Below, one piece after another: positions 55,615 to 64,000 of a stretch of DNA of 64,000 nucleotides (positions are counted from its first letter, which is position 1; each line of letters starts with the position of its first letter). A program made the translations under genes and the position numbers. A model generated the notes under the pieces. It saw nothing but the letters and a program-made list of their open reading frames with translations, did no database searches and had not been told where the DNA came from. Origin of the DNA: Ampelomyces quisqualis (lineage: Eukaryota > Ascomycota > Dothideomycetes > Pleosporales > Phaeosphaeriaceae); contig JAGTXZ010000014.1 in the NCBI GenBank assembly GCA_018398575.1, forward strand, positions 682,001-746,000, in the 5' to 3' direction.

Positions 55615-58374
55615 ATGGACTCAGATATAAGAATCAAATATCCTATCGGGAGTAGACCCACCATATCGTTTGTGCCGTACTTGATCTTCTGCTCGTATCT
55701 CGTGAGCTTGATCGGAGCTTTCACCACTGTAGAGCTACTTCATCGAAGAGTATCCGGATCTGGCTGGCGGTCATGGTGCGTTATAGTTGCGATCGACTCT
55801 CAACGCCCACCACTAACAGTGAAACAGGGTGCAAGTTGGCGGCTGTGCAGTCTCTTTCGGACTTGTAGCGATCTGGTGTAGTGAGTCTACGTCGTGTCTT
55901 TGAGATTTGTTTGCACATGTGAGCTGACCTATACACTAGTGCATTTCGTGGGCAACCGTGCTATTATTCTGGGTGATGGAGAAGAAGATATCCAGCTTTA
56001 CTACAGCCCGACCTACACAGCCGTGTCTGCCATTATTCCCGTCGTCGTCATCTATCTGGGACTTTTGATCGCCGATAAATTCTACAACCGCAAACGCGCG
56101 CTCGTCCGATACTCTGCGCTCGTAGTTTGCGGCGTATGCGCAGGAGCTGCGGTTACTGAAAGTAGGTCGAGGATACTTTCTGGAAGTGCTTTAATCTAAC
56201 ACTGGACAGTGCACTATCTGGGAAACTATGGTACGACAGACTACCGATTGATACTTAGCTGGTCTCATGTTGCTGGCGCTGCTAGCATTGCCGTGGGAGC
56301 CTGTTTAATCTCTTTCGGCTTATTCTTTCACTGGAGTGACCACTGGGTGAACTTCATCTGGAGACGAGTGGTAGTAGCTTGCTTCCTCGCACTTGCAGTT
56401 TCCGGAATGCATTGGACCGCAGCAGCTGGCACTTGGTACGAGCTGCAAGGCTATCACGAAGGAGCTGGGCAGGAGAGGAACGTCAATCTCATCATCGCTC
56501 TTTGTCTGGTAAGCTTGTCGCTTGAATCCTTCGTGTTCCTGCTGATACGTGCTACAGTGTCTATTTGCATGCGCTGTCTGCTTCTTGCTCGGCTTCCTCA
56601 AGCAACGTCAGCAAAGGATGCTCAAAGACCGCGCCCAGCAAGTTGTGCTTGCTGTTGCCACGTTTGACGTAGATGGTAGACTGCTAGTCAGTCAAGGTGG
56701 TCTGATGCCGTGTCAGACAATAACACGTCAATTCCACCAGCGCGTGAGTTGATGCAATCTACTAGATGTAGCTACCAAGCTAATTTTGCATAGACATTCG
56801 ACGATGAATTCAACGCCTCGCACCCAGTGTTCCACTGGCTATTCAGAGTCTCGCGTAACTGGACGGGTGTTGTGGATCTCATTCCGACAATGCGCGAACA
56901 CTTACAATCCGCCGGATACGTCCAGACAACAAGTTCACCGACGTATACTTCAGAGAGCCGATCCTCTTTCGATAGCGGGGACGACCCAAGCTACTCTGCT
57001 ACCTTTCGAGAACTTTTCTGCGTCACGGCCTACGAAATCGCAAGATCTCTCGACACAAGTCTTCAGAACATGGGAACATTATTCGAAGATGTGCTCACAA
57101 CGGGAACACTCCTGAATCGCATGACATACTACAATACTTATGGGAAAAATACGATTCTCGCGGAAGAGGTTGCGGCGACTAGAAAGGACGTTGAGGCAGG
57201 TATCGTGAACCCGATTCTATTCGGAAAGGGACAGTTGCTCGTTCTCACCAAAAGAGTTGACACTGCCGAGGCGAATCGCCTCGAAAATCTGGGATACCGC
57301 TTCGCCAATATTGACCAAGTCGGTGACCAACTCGCTCGCAGCTTGCAGATTCCGCGCGACGATCTGGAGAATCAAGTTGGACGTTTGGACGCCTTCAGCA
57401 AACGCGAGCCAGCTGTACCCAGCTCTGGAACATACCTAGCATCTTTTCTGATTCAGCCTTCGCCGACTATGCGAGGTCTAGATGTCGTCGTACCCAGGGC
57501 CACTCCCGATCGTCTACCAATGGTGAAGCTGAGCGTCGACGAACTTGACCAGCAGCAGATGAGACTACTGGGAACATTTAACGGCCTTTCTTTGGATGAT
57601 TGCTTAACACAAATCAGCCAGCGAACCACAACCGACACCGACGACGACATGTTTCTCGAAAAGTTCCGCAACAGGATCCACGACCTCCTCCGCGACTGTC
57701 CCGAAGCCACGCTCAACCGCGCCATCTTCTCCGCCTGTCAACTCGACATCGCGCACGGAATGACAGGCGGCCAGAAAGAGCTCAGCCCCGCCACCGTGTT
57801 CGCCTTCTGCGGCATCAAAGAAATCTACATGCAATCGCTCCAAAGCCTGACCCTCCGTACCATCCCCTTATCCTTTTTCCAAGCCAACCTCCGCTCCTAC
57901 CCCGGGTGCCCCGACCACGCCATCTTCGCGCAGAAAAACCATAAGGAATTCAGCAGCTTGGTACGCGTCGCATCCAACGCCAAGATGCCCGCTGCTCACA
58001 CACGCAGCACGAAATGGCCCTCGCGACTAGGCCGCTCGAAATCAAAATCCTCGCCCACGGAAAAGCCCTGGCAGCCATCTGATTCCTCCTCGGAAAAGGG
58101 ACTCGTCAATACGTCGTCGGCTAGCACTGGCGACGCCGCCAGTCACGCCTGGGCAAGCATCATGGTGACGTCGACGCAGAACGTGACGGTTGACGAGAGC
58201 AGCAAGACCGGGGGGAACATGGAGATGAGGGATCTGGGTGTCAGGTCCGAGGTGGGCATTGCGGAGACGGAGAGTCCGACGTTGGCGGATCGGCTGATGT
58301 CGATTACGAGTGGGTTTAGGGATCCGCATGCGGCCAGGGCGTTGCCCAAGGACTTGCATTATGTGGTGAGGTAG
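55615..58374 (+). CDS. MHYT-domain signalling protein, fungal type
   Basis: Six exons, 55615-55775, 55828-55880, 55940-56161, 56210-56508, 56558-56743 and 56794-58374, give 833 residues. The first ~260 residues are a polytopic membrane domain with hydrophobic helices and three MHYT-type motifs: MHFVGN, MHYLGNYG and MHWTAAAG. MHYT modules are thought to bind a metal (copper) through Met and His near the outer membrane face and to sense O2, CO or NO; this is a prediction from bacteria, not shown in fungi. The rest (about 280-833) is cytosolic, with a region after TFDDEFNASHPVFHWLF that continues to LPKDLHYVVR and no kinase or cyclase domain I can recognise. The introns between exons 2/3 and 3/4 both interrupt the Met codon of an MHYT motif at the same phase. 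Confidence 0.9.
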
Positions 58375-58636
58375 TGTGCCGGCTTTGGTGTTGGAATTTG
58401 CATTGTTGTTCGGCGTTTTTGGTCCGAGGCTATAGTGTATACCCTACATTGCGCAACCCTTTTTATGACTTGTATGAGGTTGGTAGCGCCCGCTATTGGG
58501 TATCATGATGGCCGTATAAAGTCAAAGATATGGAGATTGTAATCACCTACCGTATGGACTCGTATTCCTGTCATTCTCTGTTGTGCAACTTGCTTCCGAG
58601 TGCGCCTTCGCCAGCGGCCATGCTAGTGATTTCGAA
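58375..58636. other. Convergent spacer, MHYT gene / Zn2Cys6 gene
   Basis: These 262 bases contain both 3' flanks; nothing else is seen. Confidence 0.4.
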
Positions 58637-61080
58637 TCATGTGTACCTCGCCCCACTCCCATATTGGTGTCGCTGTGGTCCTAGAATCTCGTCAACACGA
58701 GGCTTGACAACAGGCATGTATCCTTCCATTACTGGCACCGCCAGTGCTTTCCTGATGTGCAGCTCGGTGGCTATGAAGTAAAGCTGACTATCAAGCCACT
58801 CCCGTTTCGCTGCCACGTCCGTCGTATTCTGCTCTGTGGAATCTGCATTCACGCTGCTTAGGCTGAGAGGAAGGTCGTATGGATGTTTGGGGCTATTGTG
58901 GAAGAGATAAATGTAGTCTGCTGTTGTGTCGAGTGCAGAAGGGGTGCTCGAGCGCGATTGCTGACTCTCCACGGGATTCGGTAGTGAGACGGTGTGGTGA
59001 TGCACCAAGCGCGTGGGCGAGGCGGTGCAGCCGTTTTATACTGTAGCCATCGAGACGTCATGATAAAACGAGGACGCCAAGTCTCCAACACTTTCGGTTC
59101 CGCTTCGTATGGGTGGTGAAGAAGCAGCCGTCTTTGTACTGGACGAGTTGTGAGAGTCTGGTATGATTCCTGAGCTGAGGGTGAAATCCATGGTCCCCAG
59201 AGACCAGAATACGATATGACCTCTGATACCCATTATCCTCAGCTGACCTTTTTTGTACATTGAGAGTGTAAAACTACCCCGCACAATAGCACTGCTTTGT
59301 TCGATAACTCCAATTATCTTCTCTGTCGCGGAGGTACTGTGGCAGTGCAATGTGACATTGTCCAGATGAGTAACCGAATTACCAGTGCCTGAGTCAGAAA
59401 TGGGGAAGCTTTGCGTTGTATTCGTGTGGCCGCGCGGAGACGAATTATTTTCTAAGTTGGGCAAGTGAGACATCAAATTGATGATGTCGAAAAGGTCCCG
59501 AAGCAGAAATAGCCGGCATGTGCGATAGCATATCCAAAATGAGCATTTCTTGAGGTTGAGATAGATGCGGATCTCGGTGGGCGCGCCTCCGCTTGTCAGC
59601 ACCAGGTCTTGCCAGATCCGAGCATACTTCGAGCGCGCTTCGGGTGTATTTGGTTCCATTTCGTATCTCCAATCAGATGGCACTGTATCCTCACAAGCTT
59701 GACATTCAGTGTAGAGATCAAGTGCAGTCTGAAGAATATCCCGTAATGCATGGCGGTTGGTAGGTAGTATGTCACTCTGCTTCGTCTCATGCCATCGCGC
59801 ATGCAATTGTACTTCTTTCCAGATCAGCTGAATGACAAACACGTCCCAGTAGTTGAAAAGATTAGGCAAGTGTTTTCGCACGCTGGAATTCTCTTCAACT
59901 GGTATTGACGGGAACTTGGCGGCTTGTAGACTGGCAAGCAACTTTACAAACAATATTAGACCCGAGCCATGGCTGGTGAGGCATTGGACGCGAATGACTT
60001 GCCATTGGTGCATAAGCCACCTCAAAAAGTCTTGCTGATATATAGTTTTCGTAGTACCGCTCAAGTGTTCGCAACTGAAGTAGAGCATTTGCGCCATGTT
60101 GATGCGCAGCGAACGTTACCCGACGCTGGAAGTTTGTGAGGTTCTGGAAGATACAGGTCAGCCTGGTAAAGGTAGAGGGGCAGGCAATTAACGGGCCTCA
60201 AAGACACCCATCAGATGAACAGAGCACAGTGCATCGTTCGAAGCTACCTTTGCTGTATCTGCAAGGACTCTGGCGTGCAGCCGAATGCCTTCGCCAAAGC
60301 TCTCTTCGGCCAAAATGGCTGCGTGGGGTGCGTTACATCTGCTGGCATAGTTTATGTAAGCAACTGCATTCACAATCGTCGTGAAGCGAGATGCTGGTTC
60401 GGTATGCTGGTACAGCAATGGCACGAAACTGAAGAGAGCGTCCGAAGGTTCATCAGGCGGCCGATTGGGGTCCTCGGAGGCGACAAAGTCGTACACGAAT
60501 CGATCATAGGCCAGACGAAGTACATCTTGTCTGAGCCTGTGGGAGGTAAGTGGTCTGTCGGCGCCACGAGACGATGTAGCCGGGGCGGTTGAGCACGAAG
60601 CGTAATCTCGTTCCTTGATAGAGGTGTCAGAGGTGTCAGAGATGGCAGATCGGATGTGACTGAACGTTCCGGGGCGCATCGTTTGTTCGCTTGGAGTAAT
60701 GTCATGATTGACGCCTCTATCGCCGTGGGAACGCTAGCGAAACTTTGCCCTCTTCCTCCATGATCCTTCCGCACTTTGCGCAGAAACGGCAGTTTGGTTT
60801 CGAAAGATTAGATCTGCTTGATCTCGGTATTGGCAGTCCTGTCCTGAACGGACGCATCGATTGCATGTCGGTTTCGCTTCATCGCACTAACCGACATTCG
60901 TCAGCTTGATGTGGCCATCTCCGAAGTTCTGTATCTATAAGTGTTTGTCGTGCCGAGACTACGATGAGTGATTGAAGTTGGGTTAAACAATTTTTGAGGT
61001 CCACGGACTGGACAGCGTACCTTCACCTTCCGAGCCCGACATGCCTTGCAGCCTTTGCTTGGTCGCCCACGGTAAGACAT
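58637..61080 (-). pseudogene. Zn2Cys6 fungal transcription factor, apparently damaged
   Basis: Exon 1 (61080-61021) encodes MSYRGRPSKGCKACRARKVK and splices (donor GTACGC, acceptor GGTTAG) to exon 2 at 60886, CDEAKPTCNRCVRSGQDCQY. Together they form a full C-x2-C-x6-C-x6-C-x2-C-x6-C binuclear cluster. Further segments fit the fungal regulator family: LRQDVLRLAYDRFVYDFVAS, LLYQHTEPASRF, NLTNFQRRVTF, LLASLQAAKFPSIPV, IQLIWKEVQLHARWHETK and REWLDSQLYFIATELHIRKA. However, TAG interrupts the frame at 60736-60734 and TAA at 59038-59036. The expected intron donor after MGVFE reads GC instead of GT (about 60198), and the frame must change between FEVAYAPM and LLASLQAAK (about 59940-60040). Weak in-frame introns could remove each stop, so a functional but unusually spliced gene is not excluded. 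Confidence 0.65.
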
Positions 61081-62093
61081 GCTGCGAGGTTTTCGCTTAC
61101 CAAGAGTATTGTGAGGAGTTCTAACTCTTGTATCATCGATGTCGCCATATTGTGGAAGCATTAATAGCGTTTCTAAAATCCACCTGGGGGATGTTTGCGT
61201 CATGGTGGGCCTCGAGCGCAGCGGGCTGAAGAAGTTTCCTGGCCTTTATGTGCTGTGACATGCGAGTGATTAATTCGTGCAGTGCGGTTCTACTGGGGTG
61301 TGATGATATCCAGGAGGATCGATAAGGCGTAGGATTTCTGAAGTTGTGCACAGCAACAGGCCCGATAGCTTGTGAACGCAGCGACGGAAAGCGGGTTGCA
61401 AAGAACGCCGTCTCGGGAACCGATGTTTCGATGCTACGAGGAGATTGAGAGTCATTGTACTGCATTGCGAACGATTGTAAAATGTCACAGCAAGGGGTTG
61501 TTTCGCTGTGCCAAGGTAGCGATTCGCACAGCCAAGCGATCACGGGTCGAATCTCGATTCTGTCCTGGATGTCGAGATGGCAGAGACGTGGAAACGAAAT
61601 GTTTGAACTCGAATGTGTTCTGAAGCCCATTCAAAATGTGCAGAATTTCCTGGTATCTGAGCCCGGGAGCTGTCGGCATGACGTTCCAGCTCGCTTGCAC
61701 GTTTGTGTCGTACAGTGTACTGTACGATACAACTATCTGTCCGCATTCGCATTCGCATTTTCCAGATGGAGTGGGTTTACAGGTTGATGGGGTTATGAGA
61801 ATGCATGAGGTGCACGCTCGACGAGATAGAAGTCAATGTAATTCGCAACATCACGTATCAGAGGCAAGGCATCGACGCCAGTTTCATCCCAAAAGAATGG
61901 AGCGATGAATGTATATACAAATGAACAAAGATTCTGATCAGATTCATAATCTCATAAGCTCGAGCACTTCAAGCGAGAAGGAACTATTCACAACATCCCT
62001 TGAAAAGAAATACAATTTACCATCTTACACGGACCCCTTTGACCCGGCCCTGTACGCCGACAGCAGCCAGCCGTTCCTATACCATGGCCCACT
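61081..62093. other. 1.0-kb spacer upstream of the Zn2Cys6 gene
   Basis: It has a 165-codon minus-strand frame (61133-61630) and a 64-codon plus-strand frame (61909-62103) that overlaps the end of the next gene by 10 bases. Neither has a recognisable family. The stretch should carry the promoter of the Zn2Cys6 gene. Confidence 0.35.
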
Positions 62094-62775
62094 CTATGTG
62101 TGAGATCGTTTAGGCCCAAGAATATCTTCCACGAGTCCGGATAGTATCTGTCTCGTCATGCCCTCGCCGTCCATAGGTTTCGACAGCGTCGACTTGACCG
62201 ACCTGGCCATGCTACTCGCCAGGCCCTGGAAGTCATTGTGATCGCTGTCGCTCACGTCGGACATGGCGGACGGCGCGTGGATGTGCGTGCCGTCGGCAGC
62301 TACAGTGTAAATGGTGGGGATCATAACCTGAATCATTCTCGATCAGGGACCTGCAACATTCCACAAGAAGAAAAAAGCAACGTACCGGCTCCTCCGCTTC
62401 AGTGACCTCTGCCTTGACAGCCCGACTCGCCTCCAACCACGGCACAATCGGAACGCGTGGCTCCACGGGCGCCATCTTCATGTCCGGATCAAAGTCCGGG
62501 ATGTACGCAAAATCAATCGTCGAGGTGTCGTTGACAGACTTCATGCTCCTGCTGGTATTGAAGTGCCTGACAGGCTTGCCCGTATCGGTAGTGTCGGGCA
62601 CAGGGATAGTTGCAGAGGCAGGAAGACGAGGCGCATTGGAGCGACCAGTGGGCTTATCGGAGGTGAGGAGCGAGGAGAAGGTCGCCGGGCCGGTCATGGA
62701 GAGGGGTCGTGTTGTGGTTCTGGAAGTGGATGTGAGGGCCTTCAGGGCGCGGGCTGAAACACGTGCTGTAGACAT
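62094..62775 (-). CDS. Uncharacterised fungal protein, probably mitochondrial
   Basis: Two exons, 62775-62386 and 62327-62094, give 207 residues; the 58-nt intron has donor GTACGT after AEEP and acceptor ATTCAG before VMIPTIYTV. The N-terminus MSTARVSARALKALTSTSRT, with no acidic residue in its first 39 positions and followed later by RHFNTSRSM, looks like a mitochondrial presequence. A central DFAYIPDFDPD and the C-terminal TRQILSGLVEDILGPKR are the most structured parts. I cannot name a family. The AG nearer the donor (TTGCAG) would lead to a stop, which supports the chosen acceptor. The localisation is inferred only from composition. Confidence 0.75.
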
Positions 62776-64000
62776 GGCTGATCAAACGATGCGATATAAT
62801 AACGATGGGGTGGAATGTGGGTGAGGGTAAAAAGTTTGGGGGTGGAAAAGAAGTAGCGATGGAGTACCCGATGGATTGACAAAGATGAAGGTACCTTGGG
62901 CCAAGTAACCTTCTCGGGGATGAGGGAAATAATCAGGTCAGATTAGAGGAATGGAAGTCGGAATCCGGAGGTATATGAGGGGAAAGCTCCTCCCTTCCAA
63001 GCATCTCGCTCACGCACCCCTCGCACATCTTGGCTTAATACCGAGAAAGGCCATGGAAACAGGCGGTCAACAACAGACACTGTGTACTGATCAGACTCAA
63101 ATGCGATTGGGCAAGCCATGTCTTTATTGAGATGCAGGCGATCGTGTCCGTTGAATGAGGGACACAAACTGCTGGGAGCTTGGGGCACACCCACTATACT
63201 GCAAGTAGCATAGCGCCCGGCTCGAGCCAATGGCCGGCGATCAACGGGACCAGCACCCCGCACTTTTAATACTGGTTGAAGCGTCGTTGCAACTTGCATT
63301 CCTTATCTTGGCTCTTGGTCGTTGAGCTTGGTGTTTGCAGCTGAAGTAACCGGCAACGCACGGGAGCAGCTTATTCTGTTGCAGCTGTTCGCAGACACAG
63401 TTCCATGCAGCTGCGAGCGGGCGTTGATGATGCCCGCAAAATGTCGGTGTGCGGGACATTGGTTGAACGCACGTACACAGGAGGCTCTCGAGCACCAGTC
63501 AGAGTTCAAGTTTAGCCAACATGGACGCCCGCTGCGAAGTCGGATGCTTGTGAAACTCGTGTGCCTGGTGATCGGCTCTCTGCCCAGAAGCGCTGCTGTA
63601 CAACAAGCATCTGCGACGTATTGAAGTGAAGCGATAAGGGGGCGAATCATGTCGTTACTTGGGATTTAACCGGCCTGTTGATTCTGATCTTGACGTTGAT
63701 ATTCGATATGATAAGCTTACGGCATGGGCTTGTGGACAGTATGGTGTGCAGTAATGCCGTTGAGTTACGAGACAAAAGTGCCATGTTCGCAAGGTCTTCC
63801 AAAAGCAGTAAAGCCCCATTCCAACTAGCAGCATAGAGGCCCAGAGGCATGCTGCATGGGTCTTACATACAATACGGAGTACAGGCCCCACAACCCGTGA
63901 GTGAGCTATTTTCGGCCACTTTTGTTCTGCTACCTTCTCCAGTTGCGTTTGAACATACGATAAGGATATTCTAAATTGCGGTCTGGCCAACAACGTCGTA
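62776..64000. other. Terminal 1.2 kb without a recognised gene
   Basis: It begins with the promoter of the 62.1-kb gene. The remaining open frames (up to about 118 codons) have no domain signature. A TACGGAGTA motif lies at 63874-63882. Confidence 0.4.

Noticed and set aside
61909..62103. 64-codon plus-strand frame overlapping the end of the 62.1-kb gene
   Set aside because: Short, no family, and overlaps a supported coding exon on the other strand.
1..64000. Secondary-metabolite cluster, CRISPR array or bacterial-type operon
   Set aside because: No polyketide or peptide synthase, no repeat-spacer array and no tightly packed co-directional genes were seen; gene structure is typical of a fungal nucleus.

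Overview
This window is nuclear DNA of a filamentous ascomycete, most likely a Dothideomycete of the Pleosporales type (the order is an inference; no phylogeny was run). The evidence is many short introns, mostly about 50-80 nt, with GTANGT-like donors and CTGAC/CTAAT-like branch sites. Genes lie on both strands with 0.2-5 kb spacers and encode typical fungal proteins: a Yvh1 phosphatase, a RAM-pathway Sog2, a fungal MHYT-domain sensor, a Zn2Cys6 regulator, a fungal RUS/DUF647 protein and a second mitochondrial aconitase. I see no bacterial operons, CRISPR arrays, tRNA or rRNA genes, and no secondary-metabolite cluster.

Layout. 1-12.8 kb is gene-dense housekeeping DNA: 3' end of dihydrofolate synthase (+), ribosomal protein eL31 (-), a CHY/RING ubiquitin ligase (-), an AFG1-type mitochondrial AAA ATPase (-), TRAPPC2L (-) divergent from the complex I PSST subunit (+), and a TatD nuclease (-) divergent from the Vps4 partner Vfa1 (+). 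12.8-18.0 kb has no convincing gene. 18.0-33.5 kb holds a C2H2 regulator (-) divergent from YVH1 (+), an aconitase paralogue (-), and SOG2 (-) divergent from an uncharacterised protein (+). 33.5-49.3 kb carries an RGS protein, a RUS/DUF647 protein, 5-aminolevulinate dehydratase and a mitochondrial acyl-CoA thioesterase, all on the minus strand and widely spaced. 49.5-51.3 kb holds an unrecognised nuclear-looking protein (+). 51.3-55.6 kb is AT-rich in places, with hairpins and an inverted fragment that suggest old mobile DNA. 55.6-58.4 kb encodes the MHYT sensor (+), followed by a Zn2Cys6 regulator (-) that looks damaged and an uncharacterised, probably mitochondrial protein (-).

Common themes are mitochondria (complex I, aconitase, AFG1, thioesterase, 62.1-kb protein; ALAD feeds haem) and membrane or polarity signalling (TRAPP, Vps4/ESCRT, RGS, Sog2, MHYT). 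Nothing indicates co-regulated clusters beyond the divergent promoter pairs.

The observations most worth checking are: an aconitase intron whose only good 3' splice site is TG rather than AG, lying between two iron-sulphur cysteines; a 9-mer (TACGGAGTA) found 12 times by eye, all outside coding exons, against about 0.5 expected; matching introns inside two MHYT repeats; a 13-nt microexon in the RUS gene; and stop codons plus a frame change in the Zn2Cys6 regulator. No wholly new multi-gene system is evident. Exon coordinates were worked out by hand from splice signals, reading-frame continuity and remembered family conservation.
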